Of a stretch of DNA of 64,000 nt, positions 1 to 6,891 are shown piece by piece. The notes under the pieces are model-generated. The model made no database searches. It worked only from the letters and a program-made list of their open reading frames with translations, and had not been told where the DNA came from. The stretch is from positions 98,097-162,096 of the forward strand of contig NZ_JACHIN010000015.1 in the NCBI RefSeq assembly GCF_014203235.1. Direction: 5' to 3'. A program made the position numbers and the translations under genes. This DNA is from Nonomuraea endophytica. Lineage in GTDB: Bacteria; Actinomycetota; Actinomycetes; Streptosporangiales; Streptosporangiaceae. Each line of letters starts with the position of its first letter. Position 1 is the first letter of the stretch.

Positions 1-1632
1 GCTCTGACGGCGCTGGCGGAAGCGTTGGTCGGCGCTGGCGAGTTCGACCACGCTCGCCGCATCGCGCACACCGCCGAGACCCTTGCCCGCTCCATCACCA
101 GCCCGCACTACCAAGCGTGGGCCCTGACGGCGCTGGCGGAAGCGTTGGTCGGCGCTGGCGAGTTCGACCACGCTCGCCGCATCGCGCACACCGCCGAGAC
201 CCTTGCCCGCTCCATCACCGACCCGGACTCCCAAGCTCAGGCGCTGACGGCGCTGGCGGAAGCGTTGGTCGGCGCTGGCGAGTTCGACCATGCCGAGACC
301 CTTGCCCGCTCCATCACCAGCCCGCACTCCCAAGCCTGGGCTCTGACGGCGCTGGCGGAAGCGTTGGTCGGCGCTGGCGAGTTCGACCACGCTCGCCGCA
401 TCGCGCACACCGCCGAGACCCTCGCCCGCTCCATCACCAACTCGCGCTCCCAAGCTCAGGCTCTGACGGCGCTGGTAAAAGCGTTGGTCGGCGCTGGCGA
501 GTTCGACCATGCCGAGACCCTTGCCCGCTCCATCACCGACCCGCGCTCCCAAGCTCGGGCTCTGACGGCGCTGGTGAAAGTGTTGGTCGGCGCTGGCGAG
601 TTCGACCATGCCGAGACCCTTGCCCGCTCCATCACCAGCCCGCACTCCCAAGCCTGGGCTCTGACGGCGCTGGCGGAAGCGTTGGTCGGCGCTGGCGAGT
701 TCGACCACGCCGAGACCCTTGCCCGCTCCATCACCAGCCCGCACTCCCAAGCTCGGGCTCTGACGGCGCTGGTGAAAGTGTTGGTCGGCGCTGGCGAGTT
801 CGACCACGCTCGCCGTATCGCGCACACCGCCGAGGCCGTCGCCCGCTCCATCACCGGCCCGGGCTCCCAAGTTGAGGCGCTGACGGCGCTGGCGGTAGCG
901 TTGGTCGGCGCTGGCGAGTTCGACCACGCTCGCCGTATCGCGCACACCGCCGAGACCGTCGCCCGCTCCATCACCGGCCCGGGCTCCCAAGCTCGGGCTC
1001 TGACGGCGCTGGTGAAAGCGTTGGTCGGCGCTGGCGAGTTCGACCACGCTCGCCGTATCGCGCACACCGCCGAGACCCTTGCCCGCTCCATCACCGACCC
1101 GGACTCCCAAGTTGAGGCGCTGACGGCGCTGGCGGAAGCGTTGGTCGGCGCTGGCGAGTTCGACCATGCCGAGACCCTTGCCCGCTCCATCACCAGCCCG
1201 GACTCCCAAGCTCGGGGCCTGGCGGCGCTGGCGGAAGCGTTGGTCGGCGCTGGCGAGTTCGACCATGCCGAGACCCTTGCCCGCTCCATCACCAGCCCGC
1301 ACTACCAAGCGTGGGCTCTGACGGCGCTGGCGGAAGCGTTGGTCGGCGCTGGCGAGTTCGACCATGCCGAGACCCTTGCCCGCTCCATCACCAGCCCGCA
1401 GTACCAAGCGTGGGCCCTGGCGGCGCTGGCGGAAGCGTTGGTCGGCGCTGGCGAGTTCGACCACGCTCGCCGCATCGCGCACACCGCCGAGACCCTCGCC
1501 CGCTCCATCACCAACTCGCACTTCCAAGCTCGGGCTCTGACGGCGCTGGTGAAAGTGTTGGTCGGCGCTGGCGAGTTCGACCATGCCGAGACCCTTGCCC
1601 GCTCCATCACCAGCCCGCAGTACCAAGCTCAA
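1..1632 (+). repeat. 15-unit tandem array, 120-bp and 99-bp units
   Basis: Units of 120 bp (7) and 99 bp (8) add up exactly to 1632 bp. Units are nearly identical in DNA as well as protein. Short units lack 21 bp (the RRIAHTA codons). Such identity implies recent amplification by unequal recombination or slippage, and makes copy number unstable and hard to assemble. Confidence 0.95.
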
Positions 1633-1785
1633 TCCATAATCATGATCGTGAGCCACTGTGACGTATCACTAAGTCGTCGAGTGCTCACCTGGGGCCTAAC
1701 CATGGCCCCGTCAATCCATTTGCTCGAAACAATCACGAAAGTCGAGCCGTCCGCCATCTGTAGCCTTGCCGGGGCGATTGACTGA
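1..1785 (+). CDS. TPR-like tandem repeat protein, 5' end outside window
   Basis: The reading frame is open from base 1 to a TGA at 1783-1785, so only the C-terminal 594 residues are visible and the true start lies upstream. Residues coded by 1-1632 are 15 tandem units of the form ALTALAEALVGAGEFDHA...ARSI. Seven are 40 residues (units 1, 2, 4, 8, 9, 10, 14) and eight are 33 residues. The difference is one 7-residue block (RRIAHTA). The G-x-F-x-x-A core and helix-turn-helix periodicity resemble TPR repeats, which in actinomycetes often form the sensor end of STAND/NB-ARC ATPases. No ATPase is visible here. The last 50 residues are a non-repetitive cap. Partners and function are unknown. Confidence 0.85.
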   Translation, partial: ALTALAEALVGAGEFDHARRIAHTAETLARSITSPHYQAWALTALAEALVGAGEFDHARRIAHTAETLARSITDPDSQAQALTALAEALVGAGEFDHAETLARSITSPHSQAWALTALAEALVGAGEFDHARRIAHTAETLARSITNSRSQAQALTALVKALVGAGEFDHAETLARSITDPRSQARALTALVKVLVGAGEFDHAETLARSITSPHSQAWALTALAEALVGAGEFDHAETLARSITSPHSQARALTALVKVLVGAGEFDHARRIAHTAEAVARSITGPGSQVEALTALAVALVGAGEFDHARRIAHTAETVARSITGPGSQARALTALVKALVGAGEFDHARRIAHTAETLARSITDPDSQVEALTALAEALVGAGEFDHAETLARSITSPDSQARGLAALAEALVGAGEFDHAETLARSITSPHYQAWALTALAEALVGAGEFDHAETLARSITSPQYQAWALAALAEALVGAGEFDHARRIAHTAETLARSITNSHFQARALTALVKVLVGAGEFDHAETLARSITSPQYQAQSIIMIVSHCDVSLSRRVLTWGLTMAPSIHLLETITKVEPSAICSLAGAID

Positions 1786-1791
1786 GCCTGT

Positions 1792-1863
1792 GCAGGGTGC
1801 GCCGATGGTCACCGCTGATCGGGTGGCCGTTCCTCGCAGCCTCGGCCACCAACGGCACCCTGC
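1792..1863. terminator. Long nested hairpin between convergent genes
   Basis: Outer arms GCAGGGTGC (1792-1800) and GCACCCTGC (1855-1863) pair perfectly. Inner arms GGTGGCCG (1822-1829) and CGGCCACC (1843-1850) pair perfectly inside them. The hairpin lies just after the stop of the TPR gene and before the end of the leftward GntR gene, so a two-way terminator is likely. There is no T-tract. Confidence 0.5.
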
Positions 1864-1885
1864 TTAGGGGTGGGTCCATCTCCCG

Positions 1886-2140
1886 CTATGACTCGTCGCG
1901 GGAAACCTCGCCCTGATCGGCCACAAACGACCCCAATCCCGGTTCGGTGTAGATCAAGCCGTCTTCGCGCAGTTGGGCGACGGCCTTCTGCGTCGTCGCG
2001 ACGGCTAGGCCGAACTCGTTCATCAACGCCGTGATCGACGGCATGCGCTCCCCGGGCGAGTACTCGCCGGTCTTGATGCGCTCAGCGAGGATCTCATAGA
2101 GCTGCTTCCACCTGGGGATACTTGGCTTCCATACGATCAC
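1886..2140 (-). CDS. GntR-type winged-helix regulator (short, DNA-binding domain only)
   Basis: The 84-residue protein is essentially one GntR winged helix. Residues about 8-75 hold the LYEILAERIKTGEYSPGERMP start, the recognition helix region and the wing GLGSFVA. There is no effector domain, as is common for small regulators on actinobacterial plasmids and integrative elements, where they often restrain transfer genes. The start is GTG at 2140 with no strong Shine-Dalgarno. The gene is divergent from a small-gene run at 2225-2759 across an 84-bp gap containing two 20-bp direct repeats, its likely operators. Ligand unknown. Confidence 0.85.
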   Translation of the reverse strand: MIVWKPSIPRWKQLYEILAERIKTGEYSPGERMPSITALMNEFGLAVATTQKAVAQLREDGLIYTEPGLGSFVADQGEVSRDES

Positions 2141-2150
2141 CTCAGCACGA

Positions 2151-2207
2151 TAGGTGTGCTAGGCATTCCAGCGCATCGTTCGTGCTCTAGGTGCACTAGG
2201 TATTTCA
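2151..2207. promoter_or_regulatory. Two 20-bp direct repeats, likely GntR operators
   Basis: TAGGTGTGCTAGGCATTCCA (2151-2170) and TAGGTGCACTAGGTATTTCA (2188-2207) match at 16 of 20 positions and are 37 bp apart. They fill the space between the divergent GntR gene and the small genes, overlapping both probable promoters. Autoregulation is the natural reading but is inferred. Confidence 0.55.
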
Positions 2208-2211
2208 GGTC

Positions 2212-2225
2212 TACTATACGAGACA
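2212..2225 (+). promoter_or_regulatory. -10 element giving a leaderless transcript
   Basis: TACTAT at 2212-2217 lies 7 nt before the ATG at 2225, so transcription would begin at or within a base or two of the start codon. No Shine-Dalgarno precedes the ATG. Leaderless mRNAs are common in actinomycetes. Confidence 0.45.
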
Positions 2226-2383
2226 TGGAAGTACCCGAGTTCGACGTATGGAGAGACCAGGTCGGGGAGCTACGTGCCAGACATCGGGCGTCAGGTGTCG
2301 AGGTTCATGCCGACCATCCGCGCCGCCTCCAGTTCCTCGCTGCACGCGTTCTCTATGCATGGTTGGCGGGAGGGCGAGTGTGA
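2225..2383 (+). CDS. Small hypothetical protein, first of a small-gene run
   Basis: The 52-residue basic protein begins MEVPEFDVWRDQ and has no family I can name. ATG 2225 is chosen because a -10 element sits immediately upstream and the frame upstream of it overlaps the operator repeats. Its end overlaps the next frame through a GTGA junction at 2380-2383, which suggests translational coupling. The context (facing a GntR regulator on an integrative element) suggests an element-maintenance role, but nothing in the sequence proves it. Confidence 0.5.
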   Translation: MEVPEFDVWRDQVGELRARHRASGVEVHADHPRRLQFLAARVLYAWLAGGRV

Positions 2384-2541
2384 TCCCACCGACAACCCAG
2401 GCCGGCGAAGCACCAGCCCTACTCGCGCCCTACACCGCTACGTGGTCAGGCGAAGCAGTATCGAATCCCCTCATTTACGCCCATACCCCTGGATCTCAAC
2501 CACTGTGCGCAACGACCACTGGGGGTGGGGTATGGCGATAA
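2380..2541 (+). CDS. Small hypothetical protein (weakly supported)
   Basis: A 53-residue frame starts at GTG 2380, overlapping the stop of the preceding gene (GTGA), and ends at TAA 2539-2541, overlapping the next ATG by 10 bp. The tight overlaps on both sides are the main support. The C-terminal part (PLIYAHTPGSQPLC) faintly resembles small actinobacterial element proteins. It could instead be an untranslated spacer. Confidence 0.35.
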   Translation: MIPPTTQAGEAPALLAPYTATWSGEAVSNPLIYAHTPGSQPLCATTTGGGVWR

Positions 2542-2759
2542 CTCTGGGTGCTCTACTCCAGGCATTTCCTGGATGGCTGATCGAGGATGGCGCAGGCGGC
2601 GGATGGTATGCGGTGCGAACCGTTTCTGTCCCTCAAGGGAGACGGCTCTCGAACGTGCGCTGTGGCGCGACTCTGGAAGAGCTAGCCAAGCACTTGCAGC
2701 AAGAGATGCGGCTTCAGGAACAGCTTTTCCCGACCTCGCGTGGACGAGGGGTTGCGTGA
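2532..2759 (+). CDS. Hypothetical 75-residue protein
   Basis: ATG 2532 is preceded by a G-rich Shine-Dalgarno-like stretch (GGGGGTGGGG). The product (MAITLGALLQAFPGWLIED..., with W-x-A-V-R and a C-terminal helix TLEELAKHLQQEMRLQEQ) resembles the short proteins encoded beside GntR genes on actinobacterial integrative elements, whose function is unknown. It closes the small-gene run that begins at 2225. Confidence 0.6.
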   Translation: MAITLGALLQAFPGWLIEDGAGGGWYAVRTVSVPQGRRLSNVRCGATLEELAKHLQQEMRLQEQLFPTSRGRGVA

Positions 2760-2807
2760 CCCTCCCTGTGGGTCGCGTGATCCTGGACGAGTACAACATA
2801 TTCGTTC

Positions 2808-2847
2808 AATTCGACGAATTTCGCCGATTGACATATGTGCTCACATA
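2808..2847 (+). promoter_or_regulatory. Promoter of the double-GntR gene with two perfect palindromes
   Basis: A -35 TTGACA lies at 2828-2833, and a weak -10 (ACTTAT) follows 17 bp later at 2851-2856. AATTCG-A-CGAATT (2808-2820) lies just upstream of the -35. TATGTG-CT-CACATA (2834-2847) fills the spacer, where a bound repressor would block polymerase. The gene downstream encodes two GntR domains, so two different operators are plausible. Confidence 0.6.
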
Positions 2848-2881
2848 GCAACTTATTGCCTTGCTTAGATTGGCGGCATCG

Positions 2882-3322
2882 ATGGACGCGCAACCTGTGG
2901 GCTACGCATCAATCGCTAACTACCTGCGTACTTACATAAATGACGGATCGTACGAGCCGGGCAGCATGCTTCCGTCAGAATGGACATTATGCCGAAAGTT
3001 CGGCGTTAAACGCACAGCCGTGAGGCGCGCATTTATCGTTCTTGAGTGCGAAGGGCTGATCATTACGGTCCCAGCGAAGGGTCGTATGGTTAGGAGTGAC
3101 TTCAGTGTCACGCCACTTCTCTACAGACGAATCGCGCGCGACCTTCGCGAGAAAATCCGCCGTGGTGACTTTGTTCCTGAATGTCCAATGCCAAGCGAGG
3201 CGACTTTGTGTCGTCATTACTCTGTGTCTCGCAATACTGTGAGACGAGCAATGAGCGAACTAGAGCGCGAAGGTATAGTTGTTGTCAGGCATGGATTTGG
3301 AAGGTTTATCCGCAGTGACTGA
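2882..3322 (+). CDS. Regulator made of two tandem GntR winged helices
   Basis: The 146-residue protein contains two GntR DNA-binding domains and nothing else. The first is at about residues 8-75 (YASIANYLRTYINDGSYEPG, MLPSEWTLCRKFGVKRTAVR, wing AKGRMV). The second is at about 82-146 (LYRRIARDLREKIRRGDFVP, MPSEATLCRHYSVSRNTVRR, wing GFGRFI). ATG 2882 follows a weak GGCGG; an in-frame TTG at 2861 is less likely. Base composition here is clearly lower in GC than the surroundings, a sign of separate origin. Canonical GntR proteins have one such domain plus an effector domain. It may bind the two palindromes in its own promoter. Confidence 0.85.
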   Translation: MDAQPVGYASIANYLRTYINDGSYEPGSMLPSEWTLCRKFGVKRTAVRRAFIVLECEGLIITVPAKGRMVRSDFSVTPLLYRRIARDLREKIRRGDFVPECPMPSEATLCRHYSVSRNTVRRAMSELEREGIVVVRHGFGRFIRSD

Positions 3323-3329
3323 GGCATGA

Positions 3330-3680
3330 TTAGGAAGTTGATGGCCAACGCACGCTGACCACTATTGAGTCAGTTTCCGCCCGCCAGCGATGATCGATAC
3401 CGGGGCCATAGACTACATAATCGCCTTGTCGCGTGAGGGCAGCGACGCCTACAGACATATCAACGTAGAACTTCCCCTCGACTAAAATTACGAGGCATGT
3501 GTGTTCGCTGCCTGTAGTCCATTCGCGCTGTTGGCCGGCGGGATGAATTCCCCATTTAACTTCCAGGTCTTCAGTACGGCGGACGCCGCCTGCTGCCGAG
3601 TCCATGAAGTGTCCGAGTATCCAGCCTCTGTTGGTTTCAGAATCGTCGTGAGCATTGCCGATGTACCAGTTGTCAGCCAT
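3330..3680 (-). CDS. Cupin-fold protein, second gene of the XRE-cupin cargo
   Basis: The 116-residue protein has the beta-strand pattern of a single-domain cupin: EWTTGSEHTCLVILVEGKFYVDM, then GDYVVYGPGIDHRWRAETDSIVVSVRWPS. The conserved G-D-x-V-x-x-x-P-x-x-x-H element supports this. Only some metal-ligand histidines are visible, so a binding rather than catalytic role is possible. ATG 3680 is preferred over GTG 3689 because GGTGG sits 5 nt upstream of it. It overlaps the end of the upstream gene by 8 bp, so the two are translationally coupled and probably act together. Substrate unknown. Confidence 0.7.
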   Translation of the reverse strand: MADNWYIGNAHDDSETNRGWILGHFMDSAAGGVRRTEDLEVKWGIHPAGQQREWTTGSEHTCLVILVEGKFYVDMSVGVAALTRQGDYVVYGPGIDHRWRAETDSIVVSVRWPSTS

Positions 3681-5247
3681 TCTCGCCACCCATCCTCGGT
3701 TCTATATTCGGGACATTTACCCGATATCCGCCAATCTCAGATAGCCGCCGCAAACCCTGCGTGAGTGCAAAGAGCCCCTCATTGCTCCACGCTGGATCAG
3801 CGATTAGGCCGTTAAGGGCGGCCCGATCCAGCGTCGAATAACGTCGTAGACCGTGCGACTCCCAATTGGCCTTGATGTGTCCACCGAAGTTCGCCCACCA
3901 ATCCTCGTTTTCGATGACGATTAGGCTTGCGAACTCGCAATTACCGCTCACTAGATTGAAACCGAACCCGGTGCCTTCCACGCGCCAGTCCCCACCGCTG
4001 GAACGCTCATGAAGCCAGCGCATCGGTTCCGAGAGGCGGCTTGGATGCATCGGGTCCGCATCCATGAATTCCCCTAGCGTCGAATCGACGTCGTCGCGCC
4101 CGAAGAGCTCCTCCTCCATTTCTCGTTCTATTGTCGCGAGAAGACAGGCATCGCTGCTGTAATCAACTAGCGGCTCATGGAAAGCCTTAGGGATGACCGC
4201 GAGACGACGCGCAGCATTTAATACGTGGCCTGATCGCTCCTGAATCAGCAGTAGGTAGTCCGGTGAATCGTGACGCAATCTACGTCCCGGCCTGGCCACA
4301 GCGAATACTGTCGGTGTCCCTCCCGCACAAAGCCTTGCTCCCACGTTCACAGCAGAACGGACGTCCGGGAGATACCGATCACGCAACGGCAGTTGGCCGG
4401 CAGTGATATCAATACCCGCTACCAATGCGTCAAGGAGCTCGGCCTCCATTAGATCCATGGTCAGCGCATAGTTTACGAAGCGCGTTATCCCTAAGGAGCC
4501 TTCGATCCTTCCCGACTCAACGTTCACCTGATGAAGTCGATAGAGTGGAGCGTTGATAAGTCGGGCATTGGTTTGTATCGCAACTGCCAGACGATTGACT
4601 GCGGATTCCGCACCAAGAGCGTCCAAGTCAAATACTGGTTCATCGGTAATGCCCGTGAACTGTAGATAGTCGTCAGTGGATAGCGTGACTCTGATATCAA
4701 GCCAAGATGTCTTCGTTAAAACACTGGTCTCGATCACATCGCCATCAATGCGCGCCTGATATAGGCGGTACTCGCCGACATCTCGATAATAGTGCGCGAG
4801 CCCACGGGCTATTTGACCCTGCGAGATCCTTGCCCTAGCAAGCCCCTTGTCGTGGATGTCAATGGCGTTCAGCGACGACAATCTCTCCGCAACCAGGCGA
4901 CGCGCTACGCCATGCTCCCACCCTGCCCCCTGATCCAACCATTCGAGTGCGGCAGCGATGTTGGCATCATCTGCTAGGCGTATCGCAGCCTCGTTTGCTT
5001 CCTCGGAATTGGTAACGACGCCCGAGAGAAGTTCGAAGCGGCGCTGTGCGCCTTGCGAGGCCCTTTCCAAAGAGATATCGAGTACCTGTTGCATCTCCGG
5101 GCGGGGGCTGAGGCTCGGGTTTTCATGCCACGAGGCAACAGTTCGGACACCAACACCAAGATGTGCGGCGAAGGTTTCATTACTCATACGTAGTGCGGCC
5201 TGTAGTGCGCATGCACGCCGACCCGTCCAGACGTCTACAACGGACAT
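3673..5247 (-). CDS. XRE-family HTH protein with a degenerate Nudix-like C-terminal domain
   Basis: The 524-residue protein has an XRE helix-turn-helix at about residues 16-60 (ALRMSNETFAAHLGVGVRTVASW) and a helical middle region. The C-terminal region resembles a Nudix fold: DYLLLIQERSG, then ATIEREMEEELFG at about 370-390. That box keeps R-E-M-E-E of the Nudix motif but lacks its leading glycine and first glutamate, so binding rather than hydrolysis is likely. It is followed by the overlapping cupin gene. Eleven-bp iterons and an inverted repeat upstream suggest autoregulation. I infer a DNA-binding sensor of a nucleotide-type ligand. This assignment rests on motif reading only. Confidence 0.65.
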   Translation of the reverse strand: MSVVDVWTGRRACALQAALRMSNETFAAHLGVGVRTVASWHENPSLSPRPEMQQVLDISLERASQGAQRRFELLSGVVTNSEEANEAAIRLADDANIAAALEWLDQGAGWEHGVARRLVAERLSSLNAIDIHDKGLARARISQGQIARGLAHYYRDVGEYRLYQARIDGDVIETSVLTKTSWLDIRVTLSTDDYLQFTGITDEPVFDLDALGAESAVNRLAVAIQTNARLINAPLYRLHQVNVESGRIEGSLGITRFVNYALTMDLMEAELLDALVAGIDITAGQLPLRDRYLPDVRSAVNVGARLCAGGTPTVFAVARPGRRLRHDSPDYLLLIQERSGHVLNAARRLAVIPKAFHEPLVDYSSDACLLATIEREMEEELFGRDDVDSTLGEFMDADPMHPSRLSEPMRWLHERSSGGDWRVEGTGFGFNLVSGNCEFASLIVIENEDWWANFGGHIKANWESHGLRRYSTLDRAALNGLIADPAWSNEGLFALTQGLRRLSEIGGYRVNVPNIEPRMGGENG

Positions 5248-5253
5248 GAACCC

Positions 5254-5267
5254 CCCTCTAGAGAGGG
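5254..5267 (-). promoter_or_regulatory. Inverted repeat covering the ribosome-binding site of the XRE gene
   Basis: CCCTCT-AG-AGAGGG (5254-5267) is perfect and ends 7 bp before the ATG at 5247. Read on the minus strand it contains the AGAGGGG that would serve as Shine-Dalgarno, so the mRNA could hide its own ribosome-binding site, or the DNA could be an operator. Confidence 0.45.
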
Positions 5268-5294
5268 TCGCCGCCGCAAAGAAGCCTGGTTAAT

Positions 5295-5327
5295 GCACTG
5301 CTCCTGCACTGCTCCTGCACTGCTCCC
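5295..5327. repeat. Three 11-bp iterons upstream of the XRE gene
   Basis: GCACTGCTCCT occurs at 5295-5305 and 5306-5316, with GCACTGCTCCC at 5317-5327, head to tail without gaps. An 11-bp period places each copy on the same face of the helix, which suits a cooperatively bound regulator, most simply the XRE protein itself. Confidence 0.6.
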
Positions 5328-5587
5328 GCATCGAATCTCTCGCGAATCTTCCGTTGAATTAGAGATGCGAGGAGATGAGCAAGAAGAAGCCGAAGCAGAG
5401 AGGTTATAGCGCGGCCAATTCTTCCAAGTACCCAACGAGTTGAAGAGAAGAATTCGCGCCCATTCGCTCACCATCCGACCTAGCCCGGCTGAGTAGGTGT
5501 CAGGAACTTGCACAGCGTAGCCCGATCGCACTCAACATGTCCGGTCCTGTCGGGATCTGGCCACAGCCTCGGAAGGAAGTGATCCAC
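5328..5587. other. Gene-free stretch between the XRE gene and the small-gene run
   Basis: No convincing coding frame is seen here. The segment has lower GC and short purine-rich runs. It should contain the promoters for the leftward XRE gene and for the rightward run starting at 5588, but I see no clear -35/-10 pair. Confidence 0.4.
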
Positions 5588-5776
5588 ATGAGCCCTGCAC
5601 CCCGCATAGGTCGCCGCGAAGGGATCGATGGCTTGCGTGCTCTCGCTGACCTGCTGGATTACTGCCCCGACACGTGGATGCCCAGTGAGTTGGTCGCCAC
5701 GGTGCTGCTGCTGACCGCTGTGACGCTCCACCTGGTTGCCGAAGTCCTCCAGAACTGCTCTGCCGAAGGGAAGTGA
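5588..5776 (+). CDS. Small hypothetical protein, first of a six-gene run
   Basis: The 62-residue protein (MSPAPRIGRREGID...) has a C-terminal hydrophobic helix (ELVATVLLLTAVTLHLVAEVL). ATG 5588 is chosen over ATG 5537 because GGAAGGAAG lies just upstream. It leads a tightly packed series of small genes, each with its own strong ribosome-binding site, that precedes the translocase gene. No family recognised. Confidence 0.55.
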   Translation: MSPAPRIGRREGIDGLRALADLLDYCPDTWMPSELVATVLLLTAVTLHLVAEVLQNCSAEGK

Positions 5777-5781
5777 TCTCC

Positions 5782-6090
5782 ATGAGTCCAACTGATGCCA
5801 CCCGCCGACAGCAATTCATCGGTGATCTGCGCAGCCTGGCGACCTACCTCGAAGATCATGGCCAGGTTCCGATCCCCCGCCACGTCGGCATGTACCTCCA
5901 GGTCAACCCGCTCCTCGATTCCGAGGTCACCGACGAGAGTGGGGCGATCGCCGAGGTAGGGCGCATCGCGGAGATTCTCGGGGTTCCGGTGACGGTCCGT
6001 TCTGGCCATCACGTGGCCAAGCTCCTGTTCGGTCGTGTCGCGTACAAGGTCGTGGCGATTGAGGCGAGCGAACGGCAGGTCAGGCGATGA
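5782..6090 (+). CDS. Hypothetical protein of actinobacterial elements
   Basis: The 102-residue soluble protein (RRQQFIGDLRSLATYLEDHGQVPIPRH...) matches the style of a family repeatedly found on actinobacterial integrative elements and phages, with an early FxxDLRxLAxxLExH helix and VPxPxH turn. Its function is not known to me. ATG 5782 has GGAAG upstream. Its stop overlaps the next start (ATGA). Confidence 0.65.
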   Translation: MSPTDATRRQQFIGDLRSLATYLEDHGQVPIPRHVGMYLQVNPLLDSEVTDESGAIAEVGRIAEILGVPVTVRSGHHVAKLLFGRVAYKVVAIEASERQVRR

Positions 6091-6320
6091 CCGTGGACAT
6101 CCCCGTCTTAGTCGTCCTGGTAGCCCTGCTGCTGGCTGTCACCACGGTGATCGTGTTCGCGGTCGTGGCGGTCTCCATTCGGTCCGAGGACAACCGCCGA
6201 CGTCTGGACGGCACCGCTCCGAGTCACGCCGAGTGGATGACGCGCCGGCTGGTCGGTGCCTACTCCCGCCGCCACGACGACACCGCCGCGACGCGAAAGA
6301 AGGGAGGTGAACGCCCTTGA
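6087..6320 (+). CDS. Small membrane protein
   Basis: The 77-residue protein has one strong N-terminal membrane helix (residues about 5-30, VLVVLVALLLAVTTVIVFAVVAV) and a basic cytoplasmic tail. It starts by ATGA overlap with the preceding gene, so it is translationally coupled. Its position near an FtsK-type translocase recalls the Spd-type spread proteins of Streptomyces conjugative elements, but similarity is only in size and topology. Confidence 0.6.
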   Translation: MTVDIPVLVVLVALLLAVTTVIVFAVVAVSIRSEDNRRRLDGTAPSHAEWMTRRLVGAYSRRHDDTAATRKKGGERP

Positions 6321-6457
6321 AGAACATCACTGTCCCCCGGAGCGTGCTTGGCGCGTGTCTGTGCGGCGCGGCCGTACTGCCTGACTGCCGTAGGTGTGTG
6401 AAGTGCCGTGCCCGCCACCGCTGGCACCGCCGCAAGGCCCTGCACGACGGCATCTGA
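6317..6457 (+). CDS. Cysteine-rich 46-residue protein with a TTG start
   Basis: TTG 6317 is preceded at ideal distance by AGGGAGGTGA, an almost perfect Shine-Dalgarno, and its frame runs to TGA 6455-6457. The start overlaps the stop of the preceding gene. The product has five cysteines, with the last in a C-x-x-C pair (CRRCVKC) followed by an Arg/His-rich tail, as in a minimal zinc-binding, nucleic-acid-contacting peptide. It is too short for common gene callers. No family recognised. Confidence 0.65.
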   Translation: MKNITVPRSVLGACLCGAAVLPDCRRCVKCRARHRWHRRKALHDGI

Positions 6458-6491
6458 CACCCCTACGCCGAGTCCCTGAGAGGAGGTGAGC

Positions 6492-6680
6492 ATGACTGTC
6501 TCGATTCCCCTGGTCGCCCTGCTGGGCGTGGCTCTGGTCATCGCCCTGCGGTTTCTCGGGCTGCGCCTCTGGCAGGCCATCGTCTGCACCCTGTTCGGAT
6601 TCCTGCTGGCCGCTACCGCGCTGGCACCGGACATCCGGCACGTACTGACCGGTCTCATGGACCTGATCACCGGTCGCTGA
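6492..6680 (+). CDS. Two-helix small membrane protein
   Basis: The 62-residue protein is almost wholly hydrophobic: residues about 3-22 and 27-48 form two membrane helices around LRLWQA. AGGAGGTGAGC precedes ATG 6492. Proteins of this size and pattern (VALLGVALVIALRFLGLRLWQAI..GFLLAATALAP) are frequent in transfer regions of actinobacterial elements. A role in mating-pore or spread functions is inferred from context only. Confidence 0.65.
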   Translation: MTVSIPLVALLGVALVIALRFLGLRLWQAIVCTLFGFLLAATALAPDIRHVLTGLMDLITGR

Positions 6681-6891
6681 ACCAACAGCAAGCCAGGCTC
6701 GCCGACAACCAACACCAAGATCATTTATAGGTTAGCCGCGGGATGGGCCAGAACGCCTTTGACCTGCGAAAACGTGCCCGCGAGCCTCTCGCGAGAACAC
6801 CCCGTTATGCCAGCGCCGCAGCACGCTGGCACCCCCCTTCCACAGGAGCCGCCCTTGACCCCGTACCACCGACCAAAGGAGGCGATCGCCG

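Noticed and set aside
237..1661. Long frames antisense to and in other frames of the repeat gene
   Set aside because: They are periodic shadows of the in-phase repeat units; the frame open from base 1 has the protein-like composition and natural C-terminal cap.
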